A DNA stretch of 64,000 bases from Marinobacterium sp. xm-d-530 (GTDB lineage: Bacteria; Pseudomonadota; Gammaproteobacteria; Pseudomonadales; Balneatricaceae): positions 434,001-498,000 of the forward strand of contig NZ_WBYM01000001.1 of the NCBI RefSeq assembly GCF_013283365.1, in the 5' to 3' direction. The notes beneath the pieces are model-generated. The model worked only from the letters and a program-made list of their open reading frames with translations. It was not told the origin of the DNA and ran no database searches. Each line of letters begins with the position of its first letter. Position 1 is the first letter of the stretch. Shown piece by piece: positions 18,891-30,440 of the stretch. The translations under genes and the position numbers were made by a program.

Positions 18891-18931
18891 AAATAATTAC
18901 AACTATAATTATTTGAACTCTAATAATTAGA
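18891..18931. promoter_or_regulatory. Two AT-rich palindromes between marR and proX
   Basis: A 9-bp inverted repeat AAATAATTA / TAATTATTT with a six-base spacer (18891-18914) is followed by TCTAAT-a-ATTAGA (18919-18931). They lie in the divergent promoter region and are good candidates for the MarR protein's operators. Confidence 0.55.
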
Positions 18932-19000
18932 CCTGTTAGGATGTTCATCACGACAGGTTAATAACCTAATAAGAAACTGAAAACGAATGGGAACAGACAC

Positions 19001-19996
19001 ATGAAAAAACAGATTCTTGCTGCATCACTGCTAGCCGCTAGCTCAACTGCATTTGCAGGTTCACACGCGTCTTGTGGTGACGTTCAGATTGCCGACATGA
19101 ACTGGGCATCAGCAACATTTATCGCCAACGTTGACCGCTTCATCCTAGAGCACGCATTTGGCTGTAACGCTGAAGTTGTTCCTGGCGACACCGTTCCGAC
19201 TTCAACGTCAATGATTGAGAAACAGCAGCCAGACATCGCACCTGAGCTTTGGACTAACTCTTTCAAAGAGGGTCTAGAGAAAGCGGTAGCAGAAGGCAAA
19301 CTATCGGTTGCTGGCAAAGTCTTCAGCGATGGCGGTGAAGAGGGCTTCTGGGTACCTAAATACATGGTTGAGAAGGATCCAAGCCTTGCAACAATCGAGG
19401 GTATCAAAGCAAACGCAGCACTGTTCCCACACCCAGAAGATGATTCAAAAGCAGGTTTCGTAGGCTGTCCTTCTGGTTGGGGCTGTCAGATCACTGCAGG
19501 CAACCTTCACAAAGCACTTAACCTAGCCGATGCTAACTTTGAACTGGTTGATCCAGGTTCTGCAGCAGGCCTAGACGGTTCGATTGCACGTGCATACGAG
19601 CGCGGCCAAGGTTGGTTCGGTTACTACTGGGCACCAACAGCGATTCTTGGTAAGTACGAGATGGTTAAAGTGGACTTCGGTTCAGGTGTTGATGAGCAGC
19701 ATTTCATCGACTGTATCTACAAAGCAGACTGTCAGGATCCAAAACCGTCTATGTACCCTGAATCACCTGTCTACACATACACAACTGCTGAGTTCTCTAA
19801 TCGCGCTCCAGCAGCAGCTGAGTACCTAGCTAACCGTTCTTTCACAAACCCACAGCTTAACAGCCTTCTAGCGTGGATGGATGAGAACCAAGCAGATGGT
19901 GAGTACGCAGCTGAGTACTTCCTAACCGAGCACGCAGACATTTGGAAAACGTGGCTAACAGCTGATCAAGCGGCTAAGGTTGAAGGCGCTCTTTAA
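19001..19996 (+). CDS. proX: Glycine-betaine-type ABC substrate-binding protein
   Basis: This is a periplasmic ligand-binding protein of the OpuAC family (proline/glycine betaine or related quaternary amine). A signal peptide is clear (MKKQILAASLLAASSTAFAG). The mature part has several Trp residues placed as in betaine-cage proteins (MNWAS, WTNSF, GFWVPKYM, GWGCQI, GWFGYYWAPT). It is 331 residues long. It is the first gene of the proXWV-like transporter and lies divergent from a marR gene. Choline, betaine or dimethylsulfoniopropionate cannot be told apart by eye. Confidence 0.85.
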   Translation: MKKQILAASLLAASSTAFAGSHASCGDVQIADMNWASATFIANVDRFILEHAFGCNAEVVPGDTVPTSTSMIEKQQPDIAPELWTNSFKEGLEKAVAEGKLSVAGKVFSDGGEEGFWVPKYMVEKDPSLATIEGIKANAALFPHPEDDSKAGFVGCPSGWGCQITAGNLHKALNLADANFELVDPGSAAGLDGSIARAYERGQGWFGYYWAPTAILGKYEMVKVDFGSGVDEQHFIDCIYKADCQDPKPSMYPESPVYTYTTAEFSNRAPAAAEYLANRSFTNPQLNSLLAWMDENQADGEYAAEYFLTEHADIWKTWLTADQAAKVEGAL

Positions 19997-20073
19997 TCCT
20001 TAACAACTGCGTTATACTCACGCCTCGCTTTGAATAAAAGCGAGGCGTTTCTGTGTAATAACAAGAGGTATCT

Positions 20074-20970
20074 ATGGCAGAGAAATCCTGGTTAACGGAT
20101 ATTCCTGAGATGGACCGAAGCTCACTACTGCAGCTTCGCAAAACGATGGACGGTGCATATCGTGACTTTTCACGTGAATATGGCGACTCTATCGAAGCAT
20201 TTTTTGATCCGCTTCTTACCTTCTTAATCTGGTTTGAAAAACTCCTACTCAACAGCCCTTGGTGGTTGGTTCTGGGTGTCATTGCTGGTCTTGCCTATGC
20301 TGCAAGTCGCTCAGCTAAACTGACGATCGGCGTTGCTGTATCCCTGGTTGTGGTTGGCTACTTTGGCATGTGGGACGACACCATGCGGACCATGAGTATC
20401 ATCACCGTCTGCACACTGATCTCTATTGTATTGGGTATCCCAATCGGCATTGCCATGGCGCGATCTAACCGCGTGCAATCCACTGTCACTCCGATGCTCG
20501 ATATCATGCAGACCATGCCAGCCTTCGTCTACCTGATCCCGGTCGTTATGCTTCTGGGTATTGGCCGTATCCCTGGCGTGATCGCGGTAGTGATCTATGC
20601 TATCCCGCCTGTAATTCGCTTAACCAATTTGGGTATTCGCCTGGTTGATAAAGAGGTACTTGAAGCAGCGACGGCCTATGGTGCTAACCCACGTCAGCGT
20701 CTTTTAGGTGTTCAGCTGCCGTTGGCGATGCCGACAATTATGGCGGGCATCAACCAGACCATCATGATGGCGCTCGCCATGGTCGTTATTGCCTCTATGA
20801 TCGGTGTAAAAGGCCTTGGGCAACCGGTACTTAAATCGATCACCAACCAATACTTCACCATCGGTCTTCTGAATGGTTTAGCCATCGTTGTACTTGCGAT
20901 CATCTTTGACCGCGTTTCACAGGCATACGGAAAGCGCACTCAGGCGCACCTAGGAGGTGGCCATGAGTAA
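20074..20970 (+). CDS. proW: Glycine-betaine-type ABC permease
   Basis: This 298-residue inner-membrane permease of the ProW/OpuAB type has about six to seven hydrophobic segments. The conserved family block LDIMQTMPAFVYLIPVVMLL is present, followed by the cytoplasmic EAATAYGANPRQRLLGVQLP loop that contacts the ATPase. The N-terminal 65 residues are hydrophilic, as in ProW. It overlaps the ATPase gene by eight bases. Confidence 0.88.
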   Translation: MAEKSWLTDIPEMDRSSLLQLRKTMDGAYRDFSREYGDSIEAFFDPLLTFLIWFEKLLLNSPWWLVLGVIAGLAYAASRSAKLTIGVAVSLVVVGYFGMWDDTMRTMSIITVCTLISIVLGIPIGIAMARSNRVQSTVTPMLDIMQTMPAFVYLIPVVMLLGIGRIPGVIAVVIYAIPPVIRLTNLGIRLVDKEVLEAATAYGANPRQRLLGVQLPLAMPTIMAGINQTIMMALAMVVIASMIGVKGLGQPVLKSITNQYFTIGLLNGLAIVVLAIIFDRVSQAYGKRTQAHLGGGHE

Positions 20971-22195
20971 TTCAGACGTATTGATTCAGGTTAAAGACCT
21001 TTACAAAGTCTTTGGCGACAAACCAGAAAGCGTTATGCCGATGGTTAAAGCGGGTAAAAGCAAGGATGAGATCCTAGCGGAAACTGGCCACACCGTCGGT
21101 CTTAAAGAGATCGATCTCGAAATCAATCGCGGTGAGATCTTTGTCATCATGGGCCTATCCGGCTCAGGCAAATCAACACTGATTCGCCACTTCAACCGCC
21201 TAATTGAACCGACTGCGGGTGAGATCATTGTTGAAGGCACCGACGTCATGAAACTCAACACTAAGGAGCTTGAACAGTTCCGTCGTCACAAGATGTCGAT
21301 GGTGTTTCAACGCTTCGGTTTGATGCCTCACTACACAGTACTCGATAACGTCGCATACGGGCTTAAAATCCAAGGTGTCGACAAGTCAGTTCGTGAGCAG
21401 AAAGCGGTTGAGTGGTTAGAGACGGTTGGTCTGAAAGGCTATGAAGAGCAGTACCCAAACCAGCTATCGGGTGGTCAGCAACAGCGTGTTGGTCTTGCTC
21501 GCGCACTCTGTACTGATGCTGAAATCCTCTTGATGGATGAAGCCTTCTCGGCACTGGATCCTCTGATCCGTTCAGAGATGCAGGATCAACTGATTGAACT
21601 GCAACACAAGCTCAATAAGACCATCATCTTCATCACGCACGATTTGGACGAAGCACTACGCCTAGGTGATCGTATCGCGATTCTTAAAGATGGCCTGCTG
21701 GTCCAGCAAGGTGAGCCAGAAGAGATTCTACTTAACCCTGCCGATGAATACGTAGAAGCGTTCGTTAAGGATGTGAACCGTGCCCGCGCATTGACGGTAG
21801 AGACTGTTATGAAGGAGCCGGAACACCGTATTACAGCTGAAACCATCGGTGAAGCGCTGAAAGAGATGAAGAGAGGCGCTTACGATTACGGTCACGTGGT
21901 GGACGATTCAGGTAGCTACCAAGGCACCGTCACTCAAGAATGGCTTGAAGAGGAAGCTAAGGGCGGTAATGCAGATTCCACTTGGGAAGAAGCCGATCTA
22001 ACCGAGACAACGACCATCACCTCTGATGCAGTACTTGAAACGGTTATCCCGGAGACGCTTGAAGCGGATCACCCAATCCCTGTTGTGGATGAGGAGGGCC
22101 AGCTGCAAGGTGAGCTATCTCGCTCAAGCTTGGCGGAAGTACTGGTCGACTCTTCTGAAACAGAGTCAGAATCTGTAGAGAATCAAAAGGTTTAA
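20963..22195 (+). CDS. proV: Glycine-betaine-type ABC ATPase with CBS domains
   Basis: This 410-residue ProV-like ATPase has Walker A (MGLSGSGKSTLIRH), signature (LSGGQQQRVGLARAL) and Walker B (ILLMDEAFSALDPL) motifs. A C-terminal pair of CBS-like domains (residues about 275-400) in relatives senses ionic strength. The linker (residues about 330-365) is unusually acidic. The ATG at 20963, six bases after AGGAGG, is preferred over a GTG at 20957. An intrinsic terminator follows directly. Confidence 0.88.
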   Translation: MSNSDVLIQVKDLYKVFGDKPESVMPMVKAGKSKDEILAETGHTVGLKEIDLEINRGEIFVIMGLSGSGKSTLIRHFNRLIEPTAGEIIVEGTDVMKLNTKELEQFRRHKMSMVFQRFGLMPHYTVLDNVAYGLKIQGVDKSVREQKAVEWLETVGLKGYEEQYPNQLSGGQQQRVGLARALCTDAEILLMDEAFSALDPLIRSEMQDQLIELQHKLNKTIIFITHDLDEALRLGDRIAILKDGLLVQQGEPEEILLNPADEYVEAFVKDVNRARALTVETVMKEPEHRITAETIGEALKEMKRGAYDYGHVVDDSGSYQGTVTQEWLEEEAKGGNADSTWEEADLTETTTITSDAVLETVIPETLEADHPIPVVDEEGQLQGELSRSSLAEVLVDSSETESESVENQKV

Positions 22196-22218
22196 CAAGC
22201 CCATTGATACAGACACAA

Positions 22219-22248
22219 AAAAGCCAGCTCATGTAGCTGGCTTTTTTT
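22219..22248 (+). terminator. Terminator after proXWV
   Basis: The eight-pair stem AGCCAGCT / AGCTGGCT with a five-base loop is followed by seven Ts on the plus strand. Confidence 0.92.
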
Positions 22249-22264
22249 CGCCCTGAATAAAACA

Positions 22265-22294
22265 GGGCCCGTGTGAGTAACTCGACACGGGCCC
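22265..22294 (-). terminator. Strong hairpin downstream of dapB
   Basis: The perfect ten-pair GC-rich stem GGGCCCGTGT / ACACGGGCCC with a ten-base loop is followed on the minus strand by TGTTTTATT. It lies 76 bases past the dapB stop and likely ends that transcript. Confidence 0.75.
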
Positions 22295-22370
22295 ATAAAA
22301 GGAACAACAACATGAAGATAATATCAGAGAGAGGTAGGAAAAGTACAGTCCTCAACTCTCTGGAGCGGGC

Positions 22371-24000
<1,630 letters not shown>

Positions 24001-24003
24001 AAC

Positions 24004-25134
24004 TTAGGTCATATCCTCAAAGAATTTTTTTACTGAATCAAAGAAGCCGTGCTTCTTCGGTCCATGTTTCTGGTGCTCTTCCGTAGAGTCACGGAACTCT
24101 TCTAGCAACTCTTTCTGACGTGAAGTGAGGCTGACCGGAGTTTCAACAACCGCGCGAACCATCAAATCACCCAACGCGCCACCGCGCACTGGCTTCACAC
24201 CCTTGCCTCTCAGACGGAACATTTTGCCAGTCTGTGTCTCGGCCGGGATCTTCAGTTTAACCTGACCATCCAGTGTTGGCACGTTTAGTTCACCGCCCAA
24301 CGCCGCATCGACAAAGCTGATCGGCACTTCACAGTAGAGATTGGCACCGTCGCGTTCAAAAATTGGGTGATCTTTAACACTCACTTGAACATAGAGATCG
24401 CCTGAAGGGCCGCCGTGGGCTCCTGCTTCGCCCTCGCCAGATAGACGAATACGATCACCGGTATCAACACCCGCTGGGATCTTAACTTCCAATGTCTTGG
24501 TCTTCTGCGTGCGGCCCTGGCCGTGACAGACATTACAAGGATCAGAGATCACTTTGCCTTCGCCATGACAGGTTGGACAGGTCTGCTGAACCGCAAAGAA
24601 ACCTTGCTGCATACGGACCTGACCGGCACCACCACAGGTACCACAGGTCTTAGCCGTAGTACCCTTCTTAGCACCGCTACCATCACAGGTTTCACAAGAG
24701 ACGTAGGTTGGAACTTTTAGCGTCTTTTCACAACCGCGAACGGCCTCTTCAAGACTCAAATCGAGGTTGTAACGCAGATCGGCACCGCGACGCACGCTGG
24801 AACGACCGCGACCACGACCACCGCTGCCGCCACCGAACATGTCGCCAAAGACATCGCCAAAGATATCTGAGAAGCCACCTTCAAAGCCACCGCCCATGCC
24901 GCCTTGGCCACCCAAGCCAGCATGACCATACTGATCGTAGGCCGCTTTCTTCTGCGCATCGGACAACACTTCATACGCTTCACTGATCTCTTTAAACTTG
25001 AGTTCAGCCGCCTCGTCATCCGGGTTGCGGTCAGGGTGATACTTCATCGCTAAGCGACGGTAAGCCTTTTTGATGTCACGGTCAGATGCATCACGAGAGA
25101 CACCTAAGAGTTCATAATAATCTTGCTTGCTCAT
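24004..25134 (-). CDS. dnaJ: Chaperone DnaJ
   Basis: DnaJ is the J-domain co-chaperone that stimulates DnaK ATP hydrolysis. The N-terminal J domain carries the HPD motif ([11 protein letters not shown]). A Gly/Phe-rich linker (residues about 75-110) follows, then four CxxCxGxG zinc repeats ([32 protein letters not shown]) and the C-terminal substrate domains. Length is 376 residues. It follows dnaK after a 114-base gap with hairpins. Confidence 0.97.
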   Translation of the reverse strand: MSKQDYYELLGVSRDASDRDIKKAYRRLAMKYHPDRNPDDEAAELKFKEISEAYEVLSDAQKKAAYDQYGHAGLGGQGGMGGGFEGGFSDIFGDVFGDMFGGGSGGRGRGRSSVRRGADLRYNLDLSLEEAVRGCEKTLKVPTYVSCETCDGSGAKKGTTAKTCGTCGGAGQVRMQQGFFAVQQTCPTCHGEGKVISDPCNVCHGQGRTQKTKTLEVKIPAGVDTGDRIRLSGEGEAGAHGGPSGDLYVQVSVKDHPIFERDGANLYCEVPISFVDAALGGELNVPTLDGQVKLKIPAETQTGKMFRLRGKGVKPVRGGALGDLMVRAVVETPVSLTSRQKELLEEFRDSTEEHQKHGPKKHGFFDSVKKFFEDMT

Positions 25135-25176
25135 ACTGCGTGTAAACCTGTAATTACGCTATCGTGAATATGACAA

Positions 25177-25229
25177 CGCGGGAGTAAAGACCCCCGCGCT
25201 GACACACGATTTTGTGAGAGTCTTAACTC
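25177..25229 (-). other. Hairpins in the dnaK-dnaJ gap
   Basis: Two inverted repeats lie between the genes: CGCGGG / CCCGCG (25177-25198) and GAGAGT-ctta-ACTCTC (25216-25229). Neither has a full T-run, so they look like partial attenuators or mRNA-processing structures that adjust the DnaJ:DnaK ratio rather than full terminators. Confidence 0.5.
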
Positions 25230-25248
25230 TCGTTATTGCTTGCTAAGC

Positions 25249-27174
25249 TTACTTCTTGTCGTCTTTGACTTCTTCAAACTCAGCATCAACAACGTCATCG
25301 CCTGCATCGCGAGCCGCTTCAGCTTCAGCGCCTTGGCCAGCTTCTGCTTGTTGTGCAGCCTCTGCATACATCTTCTGAGCAACACCCGAAACCGCTTCTG
25401 TTAGCGCTTCAGTTTTTGCTGTGATCTCTGCAGTGTCAGAGCCTTTCAACGCCTCTTCAAGTGCAGTGATGGCTGCTTCGATGTTCGATTTCTCTTCATC
25501 AGAAGCCTTATCACCCGCATCTTCTAGCGTCTTACGTGCTGTGTGAACCATGGCATCACCTTGGTTACGAGCTGCCGTTAGCTCCTCAAATTTCTTATCT
25601 TCTTCAGCGTGCGCTTCGGCATCCTGAACCATCTTCTCGACTTCGTCATCGCTTAGACCAGAAGAGGCTTTAATAACGATCGACTGCTCTTTGCCAGTCG
25701 CCTGGTCTTTAGCAGAAACGTTTAGGATACCGTTAGCATCGATGTCGAAGGTCACTTCGATCTGTGGCATGCCACGTGGTGCTGGTGGGATATCGGCAAG
25801 GTCGAAACGGCCCAGCGACTTGTTCTGAGTCGCTTGCTTACGCTCACCCTGAACAACGTGAATGGTTACCGCTGTCTGGTTGTCTTCCGCTGTCGAGAAG
25901 GTCTGCGACTTACGCGTAGGGATCGTCGTGTTCTTGTCGATCAGTGGTGTCGCAACGCCACCCATTGTTTCGATACCTAGAGTCAGTGGTGTTACGTCGA
26001 GTAGAAGAACGTCTTTCACATCACCTGACAGTACCGCACCCTGAAGCGCAGCACCCATCGCTACCGCTTCGTCTGGGTTAACGTCTTTACGTGGCTCTTT
26101 ACCGAAGAACTCAGCCACTTTCGCCTGCACCATTGGCATACGAGTCTGACCACCGACGAGGATAACGTCGTCGATTTCAGAAGCGGATAGGCCAGCATCT
26201 TGCAGTGCAATGCGACATGGCTCAAGTGAACGTTGTACAAGATCTTCAACCAGTGACTCTAGCTTCGAACGAGACAGTTTAACGTTCAAGTGTTTAGGAC
26301 CTGTTGCATCCGCAGTGATGTAAGGCAGGTTAACGTCAGTAGACTGTGCCGATGAAAGCTCAACTTTCGCTTTCTCACCCGCCTCTTTTAGACGCTGTAG
26401 CGCTAGCGGATCGTTGTGTAGATCGATGCCAGACTCTTTCTTAAACTCGTCTGCTAGGTAGTTGATAACCGCAAGGTCGAAGTCTTCACCACCTAGGAAT
26501 GTATCACCGTTGGTTGCAAGTACTTCAAACTGGTGCTCGCCATCAACGTCTGCAATTTCGATGATCGAGATATCGAAAGTACCACCACCTAGGTCGTACA
26601 CTGCAATCGTGCGATCACCGGCTGCTTTATCCATGCCGTATGCAAGTGCTGCAGCGGTTGGCTCGTTGATGATACGTTTAACTTCTAGGCCTGCGATACG
26701 ACCCGCATCTTTTGTTGCTTGACGCTGAGAGTCGTTGAAGTAAGCAGGAACCGTGATAACCGCTTCCGTTACCGATTCGCCTAGGTAATCTTCAGCAGTC
26801 TTCTTCATCTTCTTAAGAACTTCTGCAGAGATCTGAGGCGGTGCTAGCTTCTCGCCTTTTACCTCAACCCACGCATCGCCATTGTCCGCTTTAGCGATGT
26901 TGTAAGGCACCATTTTGATGTCTTTCTGTACAACATCGTCTTCAAAACGACGACCGATTAGACGCTTGATCGCAAATAGAGTGTTGTCTGGGTTAGTAAC
27001 TGCCTGACGTTTCGCCGACTGACCAACCAGAGTTTCGCCTTCTGCTGAGTAGGCAATGATCGACGGAGTGGTGCGATCGCCTTCAGCGTTCTCAATAACT
27101 TTAGTTTTATCGCCTTCAAGTACTGCTACACACGAGTTGGTAGTACCTAGGTCAATACCGATGATTTTACCCAT
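25249..27174 (-). CDS. dnaK: Chaperone DnaK (Hsp70)
   Basis: DnaK is the ATP-dependent Hsp70 folding chaperone. The opening [20 protein letters not shown], the [15 protein letters not shown] phosphate loop and the [10 protein letters not shown] segment mark the ATPase domain. The [15 protein letters not shown] linker leads into the substrate domain. The C terminus is acidic with EEVKDDKK. The ATG at 27174 is preceded by AGGAG and gives 641 residues. It is located between grpE and dnaJ, and a sigma-32-like promoter precedes it. Confidence 0.98.
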   Translation of the reverse strand: MGKIIGIDLGTTNSCVAVLEGDKTKVIENAEGDRTTPSIIAYSAEGETLVGQSAKRQAVTNPDNTLFAIKRLIGRRFEDDVVQKDIKMVPYNIAKADNGDAWVEVKGEKLAPPQISAEVLKKMKKTAEDYLGESVTEAVITVPAYFNDSQRQATKDAGRIAGLEVKRIINEPTAAALAYGMDKAAGDRTIAVYDLGGGTFDISIIEIADVDGEHQFEVLATNGDTFLGGEDFDLAVINYLADEFKKESGIDLHNDPLALQRLKEAGEKAKVELSSAQSTDVNLPYITADATGPKHLNVKLSRSKLESLVEDLVQRSLEPCRIALQDAGLSASEIDDVILVGGQTRMPMVQAKVAEFFGKEPRKDVNPDEAVAMGAALQGAVLSGDVKDVLLLDVTPLTLGIETMGGVATPLIDKNTTIPTRKSQTFSTAEDNQTAVTIHVVQGERKQATQNKSLGRFDLADIPPAPRGMPQIEVTFDIDANGILNVSAKDQATGKEQSIVIKASSGLSDDEVEKMVQDAEAHAEEDKKFEELTAARNQGDAMVHTARKTLEDAGDKASDEEKSNIEAAITALEEALKGSDTAEITAKTEALTEAVSGVAQKMYAEAAQQAEAGQGAEAEAARDAGDDVVDAEFEEVKDDKK

Positions 27175-27231
27175 GTTTAAATCTCCTAATGACACCGCGT
27201 TGGGTGCTTAAAACTGTTTTACCTTAACCCC

Positions 27232-27260
27232 TATATGGGTGTGGTCTTTCAAATATCAAG
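27232..27260 (-). promoter_or_regulatory. Candidate heat-shock (sigma-32) promoter of dnaK
   Basis: On the minus strand CTTGATA and CCCATATA are separated by 14 bases, close to the sigma-32 consensus CTTGAAA-N13/14-CCCCATNT. It lies about 58 bases upstream of the dnaK ATG. Confidence 0.6.
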
Positions 27261-27279
27261 TCTGGTTTATAAAAAGGTC

Positions 27280-27870
27280 TTAACCTTTAGCGACCATCAC
27301 CATCGCAGGACGAACTAAGCGACCATTAAGTAGGTAGCCCTTCTGCATCACCGCAATAACAGAGTTTGGTGCTGCACCTTCCGCTTCAACCATCGACATC
27401 GCTTGATGGTGCTCTGGGTTGAACGCCTCACCCTCTGGGTTGATCACTTCTAGATTGAATTTAGCAACGCCATCGATGAACATTTTGTGCGTCATCTCAA
27501 CGCCTTCACGAAGCGGTTTAACCACCTCATCTTCAACCTGGCTCGCTTCAATAGCGCGCTCTAGACTGTCGATGACCGGCAGTAGCTCTTCGGCAAATTT
27601 CTCAACAGCAAACTTACGCGCTTTATCCACCTCAACCTCAGCACGACGGCGCTGGTTAGCGATCTCCGCTTGGGCACGAGGTTCAAGCTCTGCCAGCTGT
27701 TTTTGCAGCTCAGCAATCGTCGCATTCGCAGCGGCTAGCTCTTCTTGAAGGGATTCAACGGTTAACTCTTCCGTCTCAACCAGTTCAGGCTCCACAAGAT
27801 TCTCTTCAGCCGTCGCGTCGACTTGACTCTCTTCAACCTGATCTTGGTGTGTCTGATCTTCATTCGCCAT
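27280..27870 (-). CDS. grpE: Nucleotide exchange factor GrpE
   Basis: GrpE releases ADP from DnaK. The long N-terminal coiled coil (residues about 35-95, [20 protein letters not shown]) leads into the conserved [19 protein letters not shown] and then the beta domain with [16 protein letters not shown] and [21 protein letters not shown]-like end. The ATG at 27870 has GGAG eight bases upstream and yields 196 residues. First gene of the grpE-dnaK-dnaJ cluster. Confidence 0.95.
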   Translation of the reverse strand: MANEDQTHQDQVEESQVDATAEENLVEPELVETEELTVESLQEELAAANATIAELQKQLAELEPRAQAEIANQRRRAEVEVDKARKFAVEKFAEELLPVIDSLERAIEASQVEDEVVKPLREGVEMTHKMFIDGVAKFNLEVINPEGEAFNPEHHQAMSMVEAEGAAPNSVIAVMQKGYLLNGRLVRPAMVMVAKG

Positions 27871-28008
27871 GGTGTTATCTCCAGAATCATTCAATCTTGT
27901 CTCCTATGTGGTATCGACCATCTGAAATTCAACCCTTCCACGCGCTTTTTTGACCTAAGACTGCACTTTTCTATTGCCTAATACACAAACATTGGTTAAA
28001 AATACAGT

Positions 28009-28028
28009 AACTGTATATCTAAACAGGT
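28009..28028 (+). promoter_or_regulatory. LexA (SOS) box upstream of recN
   Basis: The core CTGTATATCTAAACAG fits the gammaproteobacterial LexA consensus CTG-N10-CAG. It ends nine bases before the recN start codon, and recN is a classic SOS gene. Confidence 0.85.
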
Positions 28029-28036
28029 ATTAAGCC

Positions 28037-29713
28037 ATGTTAACGCTACTCAGCATCCGAAACTTTGCGATCGTCTCAACACTCGACCTAGAACTGAAAT
28101 CGGGCATGACCGTCGTCAGCGGTGAGACCGGTGCCGGCAAATCGATCATGCTTGATGCACTGGGATTAGCCTTAGGCAAACGCGCTGAAGCCGACTCTGT
28201 CCGAGAAGGGGCAAAACGAGCTGAGATTAGCGCCGCGTTCGATATACAAGCACTACCCGAAGCGAAACGCTGGTTAGAGGCGAATGAGCTAGAGTCGGAA
28301 GAGATTAACGAGTGTATTTTACGCCGTACACTGAGTGCCGACGGTCGCAGCCGTAGCTATATTAATGGCCACCCCTGCCCACTGAACCGCGTCAAAGAGC
28401 TGGGTGAGCTGCTTGTCGATATACACGGCCAGCACGAACACCAACGACTATTAAAGCGTGATTTTCACCGCACCCTGCTAGACAACTACGCCAAAGCCAA
28501 TGAGACAGCACAGGAAGTACGTAAACTCTTTACCCAGTGGCAATCAAAGCAGAGTGAGTTGAAACGCCTTCAAGACATGAGTGAAGAGGCGAATGCGCAA
28601 CTGCAACTGCTGAGCTATCAAACGGAAGAGCTCAACCGTTTAGACCCTCAAACAGGTGAACTGCAAGCCTTAGAAGAGGAGCAGAAGATACTCTCCAACG
28701 CAGGGTCAATCCTTAACAGTGGCCAACAGATCCAGATGCTTCTTAGCGAGGGTGAAGAGAGCAACGCCACAGCGGTACTCAACCAAGCACTGCACCTATT
28801 GGGCGACATCGAAGCGGACTCACCTGCACTACAGCAGACCGCCGAGATGCTAAACGCTGCTCTGATTCAAGTGGAAGAGGCCGAACGCGAGTTGAGCCAT
28901 TTTGTTCAACGAGTTGAGTTGGACCCTGAGCGCTTACAAGAGGTGGAAGATCGCTTAACCAGCATCTACGATCTAGCCAGGAAACACCGCATTGCGCCAG
29001 AGCAGTTACCGGAATTAAAAGACCAACTAAATACTGAACTCGACTCTTTGGCTCATGTCGATGAGAACTTAGAGCAACTCGAATCCGAGGTTGCTACGGC
29101 TAATGCCGCATTGATTGAGAAAGCTCGCCAACTCAGCAAACTACGCAGCAAAGCAGCCAAACAGCTTGATAAAGAGGTGAATGAACAACTTGCCATGCTG
29201 GGCATGAACAGCGCGCGTTTCACAGCCAGTTTGAGTGATATCGATCCTAAATACATTACGGCTCAGGGCTTGGAAGAGATTGAGTTCCTGATCAATACCA
29301 ATCAGGGCCAAACCGCAAAACCGCTGGCCAAAATTGCCTCGGGTGGTGAACTGTCACGAATTAGCCTTGCGATTCAAGTTGTAACGGCTAAGACGACTGA
29401 CACCCCGACACTCATTTTTGACGAAGTCGATGTCGGTATTGGCGGAGGCATTGCCGAAGTCGTTGGCCGACTGTTACGTCATTTGAGTGAACGAGCACAG
29501 ATTCTCTGTGTCACACACCAACCTCAGGTGGCTTCACAAGGAACCCAACACCTGTTTGTCAGCAAAGGCGCAGACACCGGTTCGGTTGAGACCAAAATCA
29601 CACCACTCACCGAAAATCAGCGCATTAATGAGATCGCTCGAATGCTGGGTGGACTTGAGATGACTGATACCACCCTTGAGCACGCTAAAGAGATGCTGAC
29701 CAGCGCGCTATAG
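28037..29713 (+). CDS. recN: DNA repair protein RecN
   Basis: RecN is an SMC-like ATPase that acts early in double-strand break repair. Walker A (VSGETGAGKSIMLDAL) is near the N terminus. A long coiled coil spans residues about 150-380, and the C-terminal half has the signature LAKIASGGELSRISLA and Walker B TLIFDEVDVGIGG. Length is 558 residues. A LexA box directly upstream indicates strong SOS induction. It is divergent from grpE. Confidence 0.97.
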   Translation: MLTLLSIRNFAIVSTLDLELKSGMTVVSGETGAGKSIMLDALGLALGKRAEADSVREGAKRAEISAAFDIQALPEAKRWLEANELESEEINECILRRTLSADGRSRSYINGHPCPLNRVKELGELLVDIHGQHEHQRLLKRDFHRTLLDNYAKANETAQEVRKLFTQWQSKQSELKRLQDMSEEANAQLQLLSYQTEELNRLDPQTGELQALEEEQKILSNAGSILNSGQQIQMLLSEGEESNATAVLNQALHLLGDIEADSPALQQTAEMLNAALIQVEEAERELSHFVQRVELDPERLQEVEDRLTSIYDLARKHRIAPEQLPELKDQLNTELDSLAHVDENLEQLESEVATANAALIEKARQLSKLRSKAAKQLDKEVNEQLAMLGMNSARFTASLSDIDPKYITAQGLEEIEFLINTNQGQTAKPLAKIASGGELSRISLAIQVVTAKTTDTPTLIFDEVDVGIGGGIAEVVGRLLRHLSERAQILCVTHQPQVASQGTQHLFVSKGADTGSVETKITPLTENQRINEIARMLGGLEMTDTTLEHAKEMLTSAL

Positions 29714-29780
29714 ACTGGTCGATTCAAACAGTGGCGTGTAAACTAATGCCACTTTGAACAGTAACAGGAACAACCTGAAC

Positions 29781-30101
29781 ATGCGCAAGCTCATCATCTC
29801 TGCCTTTCTTGCTACTCTCGTGACCGGCTGTACAACCTTTCCAGGCGTGTACAAAATGGATGTTCCGCAAGGCAACCAGGTGACACAAGAGATGGTAGAT
29901 CAGCTTCGCCCTGGAATGACGCCGAGCCAAGTTCGCTATGTGCTAGGAACACCCCTGTTAACGGATACCTTCAACCAGAACCGATGGGACTATGTCTTCC
30001 AGTTGGTACAAGAGGATGAAGTGGTAGAGCTACGTCAGTTTCGCGTCTACTTTGAAAACGACAAGCTGGTGCGTTTGGAAGGCGATCTGAAACCTCAGTA
30101 A
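29781..30101 (+). CDS. bamE: Outer membrane assembly lipoprotein BamE
   Basis: BamE (OmlA/SmpA) is a small lipoprotein of the BAM beta-barrel assembly complex. The signal peptide ends in a lipobox (LVTGC) and the mature part has VTQEMVDQLRPGMTPSQVRYVLGTPLL and FNQNRWDYVFQL, the family signature. The ATG at 29781 is chosen because it places the signal peptide at the N terminus. The product has 106 residues. Convergent with rnfH across a shared terminator. Confidence 0.95.
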   Translation: MRKLIISAFLATLVTGCTTFPGVYKMDVPQGNQVTQEMVDQLRPGMTPSQVRYVLGTPLLTDTFNQNRWDYVFQLVQEDEVVELRQFRVYFENDKLVRLEGDLKPQ

Positions 30102-30120
30102 CGCAGAGCTCAACGAATAC

Positions 30121-30150
30121 AAAAAAGCCAACTTACGAGTTGGCTTTTTT
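30121..30150. terminator. Bidirectional terminator between bamE and rnfH
   Basis: AAAAAAGCCAACT / AGTTGGCTTTTTT with a four-base loop gives a T-run on both strands. It overlaps the last codons of rnfH. Confidence 0.9.
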
Positions 30151-30432
30151 GGCTTTAGCTTCGGCTGCTCGACGAGCGCGAACCTCTTTAGGGTCAGCAA
30201 TTAACGGGCGGTAGATCTCTACTCTATCACCGTCACGCAAGACCTCTGCTTTAGGGTCCTTGATCGCACGACTGAAGATACCCATTGTGTCACTGTTGAT
30301 ATCGATCTGTTTATACAGCTCAGCAATGCGCGAGCGAACAACCGCATCATATGCCGTTGTACCCTCTTCTACTTGCAGAGCAATGATCTTCTGCTCAGTC
30401 GGCAGAGCATAGGCCACTTCAACGTTAATCAC
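30133..30432 (-). CDS. rnfH: RnfH/RatB family ubiquitin-like protein
   Basis: This 99-residue beta-grasp protein (YALPTEQKIIALQVEEGTT, GIFSRAIKDPKAEVLRDGDR, VEIYRPLIADPKEVRARRA) matches RnfH/RatB, commonly found beside ratA and smpB. Its biochemical role is not settled. It lies eight bases after ratA and its 3' codons form part of the shared terminator. Confidence 0.93.
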   Translation of the reverse strand: MINVEVAYALPTEQKIIALQVEEGTTAYDAVVRSRIAELYKQIDINSDTMGIFSRAIKDPKAEVLRDGDRVEIYRPLIADPKEVRARRAAEAKAKKANS

Positions 30433-30440
30433 TGATCACC

